DNA from: Albidovulum denitrificans
Lineage (GTDB): Bacteria > Pseudomonadota > Alphaproteobacteria > Rhodobacterales > Rhodobacteraceae
Direction of reading: 5' to 3'
Length of the DNA: 64,000 nt
Assembly (NCBI RefSeq): GCF_002973535.1
Contig: NZ_PVEP01000010.1
Span: 1 to 64,000, forward strand
The notes beneath the pieces were generated by a model. It had not been told where the DNA came from, searched no databases, and saw only the letters and a list, made by a program, of their open reading frames with translations. This document shows positions 30,971 through 41,924 of the stretch, one piece after another (within the stretch, counting starts at the first letter, position 1; each line of letters begins with the position of its first letter). The translations under genes were made by a program, and so were the position numbers.

Positions 30971-32248
30971 TCAGGCGGCCGCACCGCCGGGCTGGCAGGC
31001 GGCGTGATAGGTTTTCAGGCTTTCGGTGACGCGCCAGATCAGAACCTCATCGGGGTCAAGGGGCGCGTCGGCAAAGCGGGCGGCGGCGGGCATGTGCTGC
31101 CAGAACAGGGGCCGCGGCACGGATTGCCCCGCCAGCGCCTCCGTCAGCCGCGCCACGGCGGCCTCGGCCGCGGGTGCGGTCCAGTAATAGCGGATGCGGT
31201 CGGACAGCGAATAATGCCGCAGAAGGCGCGCGGGGCCGGTGCGGTAATGGCCCTGCCAGTGGTCCGGCGCGGCGCACATCAGCCCCTCCATCGCCCGGTA
31301 TAGCGGCCTGTCGCCATAATCCGGCAGCAGGTCCGAGGCGATCAGGTCCAGCGCATAGAGCGCCTCGCGCAGGACGAAGGTCAGTTCCGGCCCGACCTTG
31401 AGGACGGCAAAGCCGTCGGTGACAAGGGCGCTCAGCGGTGCCGCGCCCTGATAGTCGGTGGAATGCGCCTCGAACACCAGCGCGGGGTGGTGGGCCAGAA
31501 CGCCGGTCAGGGCGCGGGCCTTGGCGGGGTCATAGAAGACCACGTTCTGATTGCCGAACTCGACGCCCGGTTGCACCACGATGCCCACCACGCGGGCCAG
31601 CGCATCGGCCAGCCCGCGTTCGGCGAAGACGCGGGCGTGAACCGCGAAGGTCCGGTCGGCATTGGCCGGGGCGGTGGGGGTGATCGCGTCAAGCGCATGG
31701 TCGGCGCCGCCGGGGGGCGGGACCTCGGTCCCGATGATGTAGACCGGCATCGGCCCGCCCGCCTTGCGCGCGGTATCCTCCGCGACGGCGGCAAGGCGCG
31801 CGGCGCGGGCGGCGACGGTCATGTCGTCGGGCGGGGCGGTGTCGTCGGCGCAGGCCATCGAGGCGTCGAGATGCAGCTTGAGGAACCCGGCCCCGGCATA
31901 GGCCGCGACCATGCGTTCGGCCTCGGCCATCGCCGTCTCGGCCGGAAGGTGGCGCCAGGGGTTGGGGCCAAGGTGATCGCCGCCCAGCACGATCTGCCCC
32001 TCGGGACAGCCCTCCTGCCGCGCGAGGTCGCGCACCAGCGCCACGAAATCGGTGGGCGTCATGCCGGTATAGCCGCCCTGATGGTTGACCTGGTTGCAGG
32101 TCGCCTCGATCAGCACGGTCGCGCCCGTCTCGCGCCCGTGGCGCAGGGCGGCGCGCAGCACGACCGGATGGGCGGAACAGACCGAGGTGATGCCCCGTGG
32201 CGTTCCGGCCCGGAAAAGCGGGGCGAGATCGGTCAGCGCCAGCGCCAT
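30971..32248 (-). CDS. GatZ/KbaZ-family protein, probable D-tagatose-6-phosphate epimerase
   Basis: A 425-residue protein of the GatZ/KbaZ family (GITSVCSAHPVVLRAAL, LIEATCNQVNHQGGYTGMTP, LGGDHLGPNPWRHLP, KVGPELTFVLREALYAL). In enterobacteria GatZ is called the non-catalytic subunit of tagatose-bisphosphate aldolase, working with GatY. No GatY-like gene is present here. In Agrobacterium polyol pathways a GatZ homologue was shown to act as D-tagatose-6-phosphate 4-epimerase beside a PfkB tagatose kinase, and the same pair is adjacent here with a one-base overlap. That role fits best. Confidence 0.85.
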   Translation of the reverse strand: MALALTDLAPLFRAGTPRGITSVCSAHPVVLRAALRHGRETGATVLIEATCNQVNHQGGYTGMTPTDFVALVRDLARQEGCPEGQIVLGGDHLGPNPWRHLPAETAMAEAERMVAAYAGAGFLKLHLDASMACADDTAPPDDMTVAARAARLAAVAEDTARKAGGPMPVYIIGTEVPPPGGADHALDAITPTAPANADRTFAVHARVFAERGLADALARVVGIVVQPGVEFGNQNVVFYDPAKARALTGVLAHHPALVFEAHSTDYQGAAPLSALVTDGFAVLKVGPELTFVLREALYALDLIASDLLPDYGDRPLYRAMEGLMCAAPDHWQGHYRTGPARLLRHYSLSDRIRYYWTAPAAEAAVARLTEALAGQSVPRPLFWQHMPAAARFADAPLDPDEVLIWRVTESLKTYHAACQPGGAAA

Positions 32249-33228
32249 CACGCCCTCCGCCCGGTTTCGGCGATGAAGCGGTCCAGCTCGTCCCGCGTCC
32301 CCGCGCCTTCCATCGGGCCGCGTACCGTGACGTTGCGCGCCCCGGCGGCATTGGCATAGGTCAGCGCCATGGCCGGGGCCATGCCCAGCCTGCGGCAGGC
32401 GACATAGGCGCCGCCAAAGCAATCGCCCGCGCCGGTCGGATCGGTCTCTGTCACCGCGAAAGCCGCCGCGTCATGGCGCGTGCCATCGGCGAGGAGCGCC
32501 GAGGACCCCGCCGCGCCGCGTTTCAGCGCGATTTCCCGGACGCCGGCGTTGAAGAGGCGGTGCAACGCGGCGCTTTCCCCGATAGCCGGGTCCAGCCCGG
32601 CAGCGATGTAAAGCTCTTCCCCCGAGGGCAGGATCAGGTCCGACAGCGCCACGATCCGGTCGAGCCGCGCGCGCAGGTCGCCGTCCGAGGCAAGCTCGGG
32701 CCTGAGGTTGGGGTCAAGCGACACGGTGCCGCCGCGTGCCTTGAGCGCCGGGGCCGCGCGGGCGATCATCTCCCACACCTGCCGGTGGCCAAGAAGCGTC
32801 CCCATGACATGCAGATGCCCGGCCCGCGCGATCAGCGCCTCGGCCTCGGGCGTCCAGCCGATCCGGCCGGCGGCAGAGGTCCACATGTTGAAGACGAAAT
32901 CGCGGCCGCCATCCGCGCGGTAGCGCACGAAGGCCGATCCGGTCGGAAGGTCCGGCACCACCGCCACGGCAGAGACATCGACCCCGTCGCGCCGCAGCCG
33001 GTCAAGGTTCAGCCGTCCGAAATCGTCCGCCCCGACCGCGCCGATCATCGCGGCCGCGCCGCCCATCCGGCCGCACTGGTCGATGAAGATCGCCGGGGCG
33101 CCGCTGGGGTAGGGGCCGTAAAGCGGCTGCGGCTCGGCAAAGCCGTTGCCGGGCGTCGTGGCGACGATCTCCACCAGGATCTCGCCGATCGTCACGGTCG
33201 GGCCAAGCGTATCGGGGGCAAGCGTCAT
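32248..33228 (-). CDS. PfkB-family sugar kinase, probable tagatose kinase
   Basis: A 326-residue ribokinase-fold protein. It has a GEILVEIV start, the [17 protein letters not shown] substrate region and the [13 protein letters not shown] anion hole with the catalytic Asp. It phosphorylates a hexose or ketose. The adjacency to the GatZ-like gene (stop and start share a base) supports phosphorylation of D-tagatose or a similar ketohexose at C6; other 2-keto sugars are possible. Confidence 0.88.
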   Translation of the reverse strand: MTLAPDTLGPTVTIGEILVEIVATTPGNGFAEPQPLYGPYPSGAPAIFIDQCGRMGGAAAMIGAVGADDFGRLNLDRLRRDGVDVSAVAVVPDLPTGSAFVRYRADGGRDFVFNMWTSAAGRIGWTPEAEALIARAGHLHVMGTLLGHRQVWEMIARAAPALKARGGTVSLDPNLRPELASDGDLRARLDRIVALSDLILPSGEELYIAAGLDPAIGESAALHRLFNAGVREIALKRGAAGSSALLADGTRHDAAAFAVTETDPTGAGDCFGGAYVACRRLGMAPAMALTYANAAGARNVTVRGPMEGAGTRDELDRFIAETGRRA

Positions 33229-33237
33229 CGGCGTCCC

Positions 33238-34122
33238 TCAGGGCCGGGCATTGGTGGCGCGGCGGCGCTGCGCCTCGGCGTATTTGGTTTCGATGAACTG
33301 CCTGGCATGGGCGGCGAGGGGGTCGTTCTTCGTCCAGGTGTCGCGCCAGATCGCGCAGGCCAGCGACAGCCCTTCATCCACAATGGCGGTCGAGAAGCTT
33401 TCGAAGACCACGTCGCGCGCATAGCCGATGTCGAGCAGCGCGTCGAAGATCAGGTCAAAGTCTATGACCCCGTCCCCCAGATAGCCGCGATTGCTTTCGC
33501 CGATGTGGAAATATCCCAGCCGGTCGCCGGCAAGGCGGATCGCGGCGGCGGGGTTGGCCTCTTCGATGTTCATGTGGAAGGTGTCAAGATGCAGCCGGAC
33601 ATGGTCCGATCCGGTGTCGTCGATGAACTTCATCCCCTGCGCGGTGGTGTTCAGCAGGTTGGTCTCGAAGCGGTTGACGACCTCAAGCACCAGGTCGATG
33701 CCCGCGTCCTTCGCGATTTCGCCCGTTTGCGCGATGGTGGCGACGCTGTTCTTCCAGCCCTCGGCTGTGGGCAGGCGGTTGTACTTGGTATGGGCCGAAT
33801 AAAGGATGCCGCCCAGCTTGGTGCCGCCGATGTCGCGCACCGCCCGGACCGCATCGGCCAGCATGGAGGCGCCGCGCGCGACCGTCTCGCGGTCCTCGCT
33901 CGACACGTCCTTGTCCAGCGGCAGGCCCATCGTGACGCCGATCTCGACGTCAAGCGCCTGCGCCTTCCGCGCCAGCCGGTCAAGGTCGAACCGCTCGGGC
34001 CGGAGATAGGCGAACTCGATGGCGCGGTAGCCGTGTTCGGCCGATTTTTCGAGGGCCATCTCAAGCCCTTCCTGCGTCTGACCGCCGGTCCAGACGAAGG
34101 AATGAATGCCAAGACGATGCAT
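33238..34122 (-). CDS. Ketose 3-epimerase-like TIM barrel (sugar phosphate isomerase/epimerase family)
   Basis: A 294-residue AP_endonuc_2/xylose isomerase-type barrel. Residues expected for the metal site are seen in DLVLEVVNRFETN (Glu), HLDTFHMNIEE (Asp, His) and YFHIGESNRG (His), with a final Glu in VFESFS. The pattern matches D-tagatose/D-psicose (allulose) 3-epimerases, which interconvert ketohexoses or ketopentoses. First gene of the minus arm, started by the operator region at 34229-34256. Confidence 0.85.
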   Translation of the reverse strand: MHRLGIHSFVWTGGQTQEGLEMALEKSAEHGYRAIEFAYLRPERFDLDRLARKAQALDVEIGVTMGLPLDKDVSSEDRETVARGASMLADAVRAVRDIGGTKLGGILYSAHTKYNRLPTAEGWKNSVATIAQTGEIAKDAGIDLVLEVVNRFETNLLNTTAQGMKFIDDTGSDHVRLHLDTFHMNIEEANPAAAIRLAGDRLGYFHIGESNRGYLGDGVIDFDLIFDALLDIGYARDVVFESFSTAIVDEGLSLACAIWRDTWTKNDPLAAHARQFIETKYAEAQRRRATNARP

Positions 34123-34227
34123 CTGTCCGCCCCCTTTTGCAGGCGCCGTCCCTCCCGTCTGACCGGGGTGGTCCGGCGATACGATACGGGGGCGTCGCCG
34201 CGCGGATCGGCCCCTCCGCGGCGAAAC

Positions 34228-35217
34228 TTACAAGTGCATATAAAAAATTACAAATGGATTTTGCGCGCTGTCGAGCAAGAGCGGTGCGGTGACGTCATCG
34301 GTGATGAGGGTGTTGGCAAGGCCCCGCTTCAGGGCGGCAACGATAATCTCCACCTTGTGATGGCCAGCGGCGGCCAGAATCCGGTCGGGGATGGCGCGCA
34401 GCACCTCAAGGTCGATGCCGATGGTGCGGCCTTCCAGCGCGTTCGACACGCTGTTGCCGTCGGTGTCGAGGAACCGGCCCACGACATCGCCGATGGCGCC
34501 CGCCTTCGTCAGGTCGGCTGTGCTGATCTCATCCGGCAGGCCGGTGGAGATCAGGTAGGAGCGTTCCGAAAGGTTGCTGGCCGTCAGGATCGCGGCGTCG
34601 AGTTCGCGGAACTTCGCGATATGGGTCTGAAACAGCGTCTGCGACAGGAAAAGGTCCAGATCGACCCCTTCGGACAGGAAGACCGGCGCGGCAAGCAGCG
34701 AATACTTGGCCCCCAACCGTTCGGCAAAGCCCGAGGCGATGCCGAAGGAATTGAACCGCGCACCCTGCGAGGTGCCGCCGATCATCGAAAGGACCTCGAT
34801 CTCCGGGTAGGACTGTTCCGTCATCCGGGTGATCGCCGCCTGAAGCGTCATGCCCCAGGACACGCCGATCTTCTTCCAGCTTTTCGTCTTCAGGCTGGCG
34901 GTCAGGTAATCGGCCAGCGCGGCGCCGACCGGGCGGTGATAGTCATAGGCGCGGGGGTTGGCGGGGGCCACATGGGCGCCGTCCAGACCGAAGCGCTGCT
35001 TCAGCGCATCCTGAAGGTCGAGTCGGGGCAGGAAGGGCGATTCGATCTGCACCTTGACCATGCCGGTCTGCTTGGCGCGCTGGATCGCCTGGTTGACGCG
35101 CAACCGGGTCACGCCCATCACCTCGGCAATCTCGGCCTGGGTCATCTCGTTGATGTAATAGTGCCAGCACACCTCGGTGATAAAGGCGTCGCTGTCGCTT
35201 TGGGCATCCTTCGGCAT
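34228..35217 (-). CDS. SorC-family sugar-binding transcriptional regulator
   Basis: A 329-residue protein with an N-terminal helix-turn-helix (about 10-60: CWHYYINEMTQAEIAEVMG, then RLRVNQAIQRAKQTG) and a C-terminal sugar-phosphate-binding domain (about 65-325) with the SWGMTLQAAI motif. SorC/EryD/DalR-type regulators control polyol and pentose operons. It separates the two arms of the polyol island. The same motif (TACAAATG and variants) is found in its own divergent promoter and across its stop codon, before the epimerase gene, so it probably regulates both. The 3' end is unusually AT-rich. Confidence 0.92.
   Translation of the reverse strand: MPKDAQSDSDAFITEVCWHYYINEMTQAEIAEVMGVTRLRVNQAIQRAKQTGMVKVQIESPFLPRLDLQDALKQRFGLDGAHVAPANPRAYDYHRPVGAALADYLTASLKTKSWKKIGVSWGMTLQAAITRMTEQSYPEIEVLSMIGGTSQGARFNSFGIASGFAERLGAKYSLLAAPVFLSEGVDLDLFLSQTLFQTHIAKFRELDAAILTASNLSERSYLISTGLPDEISTADLTKAGAIGDVVGRFLDTDGNSVSNALEGRTIGIDLEVLRAIPDRILAAAGHHKVEIIVAALKRGLANTLITDDVTAPLLLDSAQNPFVIFYMHL
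34229..34256. promoter_or_regulatory. Putative SorC-type operator before the epimerase operon
   Basis: TACAAGTG (34229-34236) and TACAAATG (34249-34256) are direct repeats with 20-bp periodicity, in an AT-rich patch (ATAAAAAATTA between them) that overlaps the sorC stop codon. They match the motif in the binding-protein promoter at 35293-35300 and 35328-35335. The patch lies 107 bp before the epimerase start and could hold its promoter. Confidence 0.55.
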
Positions 35218-35291
35218 GGCGCTTTCCCGTTTCGGTATGCCTACGTCATCGTGGCGCGGAATGCCACAACCTTACATCTGGGCTTGCTCCG

Positions 35292-35336
35292 ATACAGATG
35301 AAATTTTCAGTTGAAAAATTTTATTTACATTTGTAT
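35292..35336. promoter_or_regulatory. Putative SorC-type operator in the divergent promoter
   Basis: ATACAGATG (35292-35300) and CATTTGTAT (35328-35336) are inverted repeats with one mismatch. Between them TTTTCA-GT-TGAAAA (35304-35317) is a perfect small palindrome. The region is AT-rich, lies between the sorC and binding-protein starts and probably contains overlapping promoters. Confidence 0.65.
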
Positions 35337-35412
35337 TGAGGTGGCCGTGAGGCGCCGGGCGGAGGGAAAGATCCCCCGCTGTGCGCATGGACACGAAAAG
35401 GGAGGAAGACCC

Positions 35413-36846
<1,434 letters not shown>

Positions 36847-36864
36847 ACCTGCCACCACGACAAG

Positions 36865-36893
36865 ACGGGTCGCCGCGTCCGGCGGCGGCCCGT
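36865..36893 (+). terminator. Intercistronic hairpin after the polyol binding-protein gene
   Basis: ACGGG-T-CGCCGC (36865-36876) pairs with GCGGCG-G-CCCGT (36882-36893), with one T-G wobble. It is followed by TCTTCT. It probably gives partial termination or protects the binding-protein message. Confidence 0.7.
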
Positions 36894-36961
36894 TCTTCTC
36901 CCGAACCTCACGGGCGGGGCCTGCCCTCTCCCCGTCGCCACGCCTTCGGAGGTGATGCGCC

Positions 36962-37840
36962 ATGCAATCCAAGACACTGGGCTGGCTTTTGCTTGCGCCC
37001 ACGCTGATCATCCTCTTCTTCTTCGGCGTGGTTCCATTCCTATATGTCCTCTGGGTGTCCTTCCATCAGTGGAACCCCTTCGCCGCCGATCCGGGGATGA
37101 GCTTCAACTGGGCCACCAACTACCGCCAGGTGGTCTTTGACGCGCAATTCATGGCCTCGCTCGGCGTCACGGCGGCCTTCGTCTTTTTCGCCGTCGTCTC
37201 GGAGCTGATCGTGGGCTACCTTCTGGCGCAGGCCTTCATGAAGGACTTTCCCGGCAAGGCGATCTTTCGCACCATCCATACGCTGCCGCTCATCATGGCG
37301 CCGATCATCGTCGGTTCGATCTGGAAGCTGATGACGACGCCTTCGATCGGCATCATCCCGCATCTCTTGCACAACTGGTTCGGCTATGACCTGAACATCG
37401 GCCAAAGTGCCGCCGCCGCCTTCATCGTGACGATCATCATGGATGTCTGGCACTGGACACCGCTGGTCACACTCACGCTGATCGCCGCGCTTGTCTCGCT
37501 GCCGCCCGACCCGTTCGAGCAGGCCCAGATCGACGGCGCGAACAAGCGCCAGATCTTCTGGCACATCACGCTGCCGATGATCCGCCCGGCGATCCTGGCC
37601 ACCGTCTTCATCCGCCTGATGGACGCGCTGCGCACGGTGGATGAGGTGCTGATGCTGACCGGAGGCGGGCCGGGATCGGCCACGCGCTATGTCGGCGTCC
37701 ACATCTACAAGGAGGTCTTCCCGCGCACGAATTACGGCTACGGCTCGGCGATCTCTGTCATCGTCCTTTACCTGACCATCGTCGCGTGCTGGCTGCTTTA
37801 CGTCAGCCTGATCGCGCCGCGCACATCGAAGAAGGGATGA
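36962..37840 (+). CDS. Polyol ABC transporter permease
   Basis: A 292-residue MalF/SmoF-type permease with six transmembrane helices and the cytoplasmic loop motif EQAQIDGANKRQIFWHITLP (EAA loop). GGAGGTGATGCGCC lies ahead of the ATG. Pairs with the following permease. Confidence 0.92.
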   Translation: MQSKTLGWLLLAPTLIILFFFGVVPFLYVLWVSFHQWNPFAADPGMSFNWATNYRQVVFDAQFMASLGVTAAFVFFAVVSELIVGYLLAQAFMKDFPGKAIFRTIHTLPLIMAPIIVGSIWKLMTTPSIGIIPHLLHNWFGYDLNIGQSAAAAFIVTIIMDVWHWTPLVTLTLIAALVSLPPDPFEQAQIDGANKRQIFWHITLPMIRPAILATVFIRLMDALRTVDEVLMLTGGGPGSATRYVGVHIYKEVFPRTNYGYGSAISVIVLYLTIVACWLLYVSLIAPRTSKKG

Positions 37841-37844
37841 TCCG

Positions 37845-38681
37845 ATGAAGACGAAGACACCCTGGCTTTTCATCCTTTTCTGGTTGTTCGTCAGCTTCCT
37901 GACGCTGTTCCCGATCTACTGGCTGTTCGTCATTTCCGTGAAACCGGCGGTAGAGCTGTTTTCGACCCCCGAGGTGCTGCTGACCAAGGTCTACTGGCAG
38001 AACTATATCGACGTGCTGAACGATGCGACGCTGCGGCGCTACATGATGAACTCTCTCATCATCTCCTCCTGCAACGCGCTTTTGTGTACGCTGCTGGGGT
38101 TCCTTGCCTGCTATGCGCTGTCGCGCTTTGACCTTGGCGGGAAGGAAAGCATCTTCTTCTGGACCATCACCAACCGCATGGCGCCGCCCGCCGTCTTCCT
38201 GCTGCCGCTCTTCCTGCTGCTGACGCAGGTCTACAAGATCGGGGATTTCTCGCTGGCCGATACGCGGACGGGGATGATCCTTGTCTATTGCACCTTCAAC
38301 CTGCCCTTCGCGATCTGGACCCTGCGCCCGACCGTGGACGGCATCCCCAAGGAACTGGACGAGGCGGCCTATGTCGACGGGGCAAGCCCCTTCAAGGTCA
38401 TCACCGAGGTGGTCTTTCCGCTGGCCCGGCCCGGTCTGGCCGTCACGCTGATCCTGACCTGGGTCTTTGCCTGGAACGAATACCTGCTGGCCGCGACACT
38501 GACCAATTTCAACGCCCGGACGCTGACCACGGGCCTGTCCGAATACGTCACCACGACCGGCACCGAATGGGGGATCATGGCCGCGATTTCCGTCTTCACG
38601 CTGATCCCGGCGCTGATCGTCTTCAGCCTGGTGCAGCGCCATATCGTCGCCGGCCTGACCTTCGGCGCGGTGAAAGGATAG
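37845..38681 (+). CDS. Polyol ABC transporter permease
   Basis: A 278-residue MalG/SmoG-type permease with six hydrophobic helices and the EAA loop ELDEAAYVDGASPFKVITEV. Follows the first permease after 4 bp and completes the membrane channel of the importer. Confidence 0.92.
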   Translation: MKTKTPWLFILFWLFVSFLTLFPIYWLFVISVKPAVELFSTPEVLLTKVYWQNYIDVLNDATLRRYMMNSLIISSCNALLCTLLGFLACYALSRFDLGGKESIFFWTITNRMAPPAVFLLPLFLLLTQVYKIGDFSLADTRTGMILVYCTFNLPFAIWTLRPTVDGIPKELDEAAYVDGASPFKVITEVVFPLARPGLAVTLILTWVFAWNEYLLAATLTNFNARTLTTGLSEYVTTTGTEWGIMAAISVFTLIPALIVFSLVQRHIVAGLTFGAVKG

Positions 38682-38685
38682 GGGC

Positions 38686-38934
38686 ATGAGCGACAAGACC
38701 ACATCCGTTGATCCGCTGCTGCATTTCGACGAGGACAGTCCGGCGGCCGCGCCCGACCGACCGGGCTTCCTGCCGATCGAGACCAACTGGTTCGACCGGA
38801 TCTTCATCTCGGTCGTGATCTGGGTGGCGCTGTCGCTGTTCTGGTTCAGGTTCATCGAACCGCTTGGCCCGTCGATCTGGATCAGCAATGCCATCGCGCT
38901 GGCGCTTGCCGTGCTGATCGTCCGCAAGGGTTGA
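38686..38934 (+). CDS. Small two-helix membrane protein in the polyol transporter operon
   Basis: An 82-residue protein. The N-terminal 40 residues are polar ([20 protein letters not shown]); two hydrophobic helices follow (about 42-58 around [15 protein letters not shown] and 63-79 around [16 protein letters not shown]) with a short KG tail. AGGATAGGGGC precedes its start and it lies 4 bp after the permease gene, so it belongs to the transport unit. I do not recognise a named family; it recalls small membrane proteins (DUF2160-like) in glycerol and polyol ABC operons. It may be an accessory subunit of the transporter. Confidence 0.75.
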   Translation: MSDKTTSVDPLLHFDEDSPAAAPDRPGFLPIETNWFDRIFISVVIWVALSLFWFRFIEPLGPSIWISNAIALALAVLIVRKG

Positions 38935-38953
38935 GGCGGGAAAGGATAAAGAC

Positions 38954-40006
38954 ATGAAATCGCTGGTTCTTGAACGGAAAGACGAACTTTCGCTGCGCGA
39001 CTTCCCGGCCATCGACCGGGTCGAGGAAACCCTTGGCCCGCGCGATGTGCGGATCAGGCTGCATACCGTGGGTATCTGCGGATCGGATGTGCATTACTAC
39101 ACCCATGGGCGGATCGGCCCCTTCGTGGTCAACGAACCGATGATCCTTGGGCATGAGGCGTCCGGCACGGTGATCGAGACGGGGGCGGAGGTCACGACGC
39201 TGACTGTCGGCGACCGCGTCTGCATGGAGCCGGGCATCCCCGATCCGAACAGCCGAGCGACGCGGCTTGGCATGTATAACATCGACCCCGCCGTCCGGTT
39301 CTGGGCCACGCCGCCGGTCCATGGCATCCTGCGCCCGACCTGCGTCCACCCCGAGGGGTTCACCTTCAAGCTGCCCGACACTGTAAGCTTTGCCGAAGCC
39401 GCGATGGTCGAACCGCTGGCCGTCGGTGTCCATGCCGCGACCAAGGCGCGGGTGAAGCCGGGCGATATCGGCGTCGTCCTTGGTGCCGGGCCGATCGGGC
39501 TTGTCACCGCGCTGTCGGCGCTGGCCGCCGGGTGCGCGCGCGTCTATGTCAGCGACCTGTCCGAGAAAAAGCTGGAGATCGCCGAAAGCCTCAGCCCGGC
39601 GATCACCGGCGTGGCCGTGCCGGGCGGCGACCTCGTCGCGCGGGTGAAGGCCGAAACCGGCGGCTGGGGCGCCGATGTGGTGTTCGAGGCGACCGGCTCC
39701 CCCGCCGCCGCCGCGCAGGTGTTCGAACCGCTCGCGCCGGGCGGCTGCGTGGTGATGATCGGCGGCCAGCCCGACCCGATCCGCTATGACGCGGGCGCCG
39801 CGATGGTGCGCGAGGCGCGGGTGGAGAACATCTTCCGTTACGCCCATGTCTTCCCGCGCTGCGTGGCGATGCTCGCCTCCGGTGCCATCGACGTCAAACC
39901 GCTCATCACCCGGACCTTCGCCTTTGACGACAGCGTCCGGGCCTTTGAAATCGCCGCTTCGGCCCCGCCTGCCGACGTGAAGATGCAGATCGAACTGCCG
40001 CAGTAG
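38954..40006 (+). CDS. Zinc-dependent polyol dehydrogenase (xylitol/sorbitol type)
   Basis: A 350-residue MDR protein. The catalytic zinc ligands are Cys in VGICGSDVH and His-Glu in [14 protein letters not shown] and [16 protein letters not shown] resemble sorbitol and xylitol dehydrogenases. The NAD-binding motif is GAGPIGLV. It oxidises a polyol to a ketose, for example xylitol to D-xylulose, which XylB downstream would phosphorylate. Substrate not certain. Confidence 0.9.
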   Translation: MKSLVLERKDELSLRDFPAIDRVEETLGPRDVRIRLHTVGICGSDVHYYTHGRIGPFVVNEPMILGHEASGTVIETGAEVTTLTVGDRVCMEPGIPDPNSRATRLGMYNIDPAVRFWATPPVHGILRPTCVHPEGFTFKLPDTVSFAEAAMVEPLAVGVHAATKARVKPGDIGVVLGAGPIGLVTALSALAAGCARVYVSDLSEKKLEIAESLSPAITGVAVPGGDLVARVKAETGGWGADVVFEATGSPAAAAQVFEPLAPGGCVVMIGGQPDPIRYDAGAAMVREARVENIFRYAHVFPRCVAMLASGAIDVKPLITRTFAFDDSVRAFEIAASAPPADVKMQIELPQ

Positions 40007-40016
40007 GGGGACAGTC

Positions 40017-41078
40017 ATGGCCAGCGTAACCATAAACAACGTCATCAAGCGCTATGGGCCCGTTCAGGTCATGCACGGCGTCAGCGTCGATATTGCCGAT
40101 GGCGAATTCGTCGTCCTTGTCGGGCCGTCCGGCTGCGGCAAGTCCACGCTGCTCAGGATGCTTGCGGGGCTTGAGGAAATCTCGGCCGGGCAGATCTCCA
40201 TCGGCGACAGGGTCGTGAACGGGGTGCCGCCCAAGGATCGCGACATCGCCATGGTGTTTCAGTCCTACGCGCTTTACCCGCACAAGACCGTGGCCGAGAA
40301 TATCGGCTTTCCGCTGAAGATGGCGAAACGCCCTAAGGCCGAGATCGACGAGAAGGTCGGCAAGGCGGCGGGTATCCTTGATCTGGCGCATCTTCTCGAC
40401 CGCTATCCGAAACAGTTGTCGGGCGGGCAGCGCCAGCGGGTCGCGATGGGCCGCGCCATCGTGCGCGATCCGAGCGTCTTTCTCTTCGATGAACCGCTGT
40501 CGAACCTCGACGCGAAGCTTCGCGTCACCATGCGGGTCGAGATCAAGGAACTGCACCAGCGGCTGAAGACCACCATCGTCTACGTGACCCATGACCAGAT
40601 CGAGGCGATGACCATGGCCGACAAGATCGTCGTCATGCGCGACGGCCGGGTCGAACAGATCGGCGCGCCGCTGGACCTTTATGACCGGCCCGCAAATGTC
40701 TTTGTCGCGGGCTTCATCGGCTCACCTTCCATGAACTTCGTCCATGGCCGGATCGGGCAGGATGCGGGCGGGCGGCATTTCGTCTCGGACGGCGGGCTGC
40801 GCTTGCCGATCCCCGAAACGGGCGCCCGCGACGGGGCCGAGGTGGTCTATGGCATCCGCCCCGAACATATCGCCGTGTCGGCCGATGGCATTCCGGTCAC
40901 GGTGGTGGTGACCGAACCGACCGGGTCAGAGACGCAGGTCTTCGCCCGCGCGGGCGAGGATCTGATCGACGCGGTCGTGAAGGATCGTATCCGGGCAAGA
41001 CCGGGTGAGACGATCGGCTTTCTGATCGACCCCGCCAATGTCCATCTCTTCGATCGCAAGACCGAAGAGCGGCTTTGA
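40017..41078 (+). CDS. Polyol ABC transporter ATPase (UgpC/MalK type)
   Basis: A 353-residue ABC protein. Walker A is [12 protein letters not shown], the signature [14 protein letters not shown] and Walker [14 protein letters not shown]-terminal OB domain (about 240-350) with [10 protein letters not shown] is typical of carbohydrate importers. Energises the polyol importer. Confidence 0.94.
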   Translation: MASVTINNVIKRYGPVQVMHGVSVDIADGEFVVLVGPSGCGKSTLLRMLAGLEEISAGQISIGDRVVNGVPPKDRDIAMVFQSYALYPHKTVAENIGFPLKMAKRPKAEIDEKVGKAAGILDLAHLLDRYPKQLSGGQRQRVAMGRAIVRDPSVFLFDEPLSNLDAKLRVTMRVEIKELHQRLKTTIVYVTHDQIEAMTMADKIVVMRDGRVEQIGAPLDLYDRPANVFVAGFIGSPSMNFVHGRIGQDAGGRHFVSDGGLRLPIPETGARDGAEVVYGIRPEHIAVSADGIPVTVVVTEPTGSETQVFARAGEDLIDAVVKDRIRARPGETIGFLIDPANVHLFDRKTEERL

Positions 41079-41090
41079 CGCGTCGGGCCG

Positions 41091-41780
41091 ATGACGCAGA
41101 AAGCTATGCCGAACCGCGCGGTGATCTTCGATCTCGACGGCTGCCTTGTGGACAGCGAACCGCTCTCCATCGGCGCGATCGTCGCCGAGATGGAGGCGCT
41201 GGGCATTCCCGGCACCACCTTCGAGGCGATCCGGGATTCCTTCCTTGGCGTGTCGATGCGGGTGATCTGCGACCATGTCGCCGAAAAGCTGGGCGTCGAT
41301 TGCCCGCCCGATTTCACCGACCGGGTGGAACGGCGGCTGTTCGAAAGCTACCGCACCGGGCTGCGGCTGATCGACGGTGTCGAGGCGCTTCTCGACCGGC
41401 TTGAAGGCGCGGGCATCCCCTTTGCCATCGCCACGGGCGGCTCCATTCGCCGGATGACCTACACGCTTGACTGTGCGGGTCTGTCGGACCGTTTCCGGGG
41501 CCGCGCCTTCAGCGCCGATCAGGTGGCACGCGGCAAGCCCGCGCCCGACATCTTCCTTTTCACGGCGGCGCAATTGCAGGTCGCGCCGTCCGCTTGCGTC
41601 GTGGTGGAGGATTCCCCCCTTGGCGTCACGGGCGCCGTGGCGGCAGGGGCGCGGGCGGTCGGCTTCGTCGGCGGATCGCATCTTGACGGGCGGCAGGGTC
41701 CCCATGCGGCGCTTCTTGCGGAAAAGGGGGCGTCGCCGGTTCTCTCCGACATATCCGGCGTGTTCGGGGCGATTGGCTGA
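41091..41780 (+). CDS. HAD-superfamily phosphatase (beta-phosphoglucomutase/GS1-like)
   Basis: A 229-residue HAD-IA hydrolase: motif I FDLDGCLVDSEP (near residues 12-23), motif II ATGGS, the Lys in RGKPAPDIF and motif III VVVEDSPLGVTGAVAAG. It probably dephosphorylates a sugar phosphate or polyol phosphate to avoid toxic build-up or salvage misphosphorylated intermediates. An alternative start is at 41106. Located in the polyol operon between the ATPase and xylB. Confidence 0.85.
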   Translation: MTQKAMPNRAVIFDLDGCLVDSEPLSIGAIVAEMEALGIPGTTFEAIRDSFLGVSMRVICDHVAEKLGVDCPPDFTDRVERRLFESYRTGLRLIDGVEALLDRLEGAGIPFAIATGGSIRRMTYTLDCAGLSDRFRGRAFSADQVARGKPAPDIFLFTAAQLQVAPSACVVVEDSPLGVTGAVAAGARAVGFVGGSHLDGRQGPHAALLAEKGASPVLSDISGVFGAIG

Positions 41781-41924
41781 GATGCGCCGGGGCCATGATC
41801 CGGCTGGACAGCCGCCCCGTTCGCGGCGACAGTGCGCGCGGCCGCGCAATGGCCTCCGGTTGCGACATATCGCGTCGCGGTTCGCTTGTGACGGCGCGCG
41901 GCGCGGAATTGCGAAGGGTGGAAG

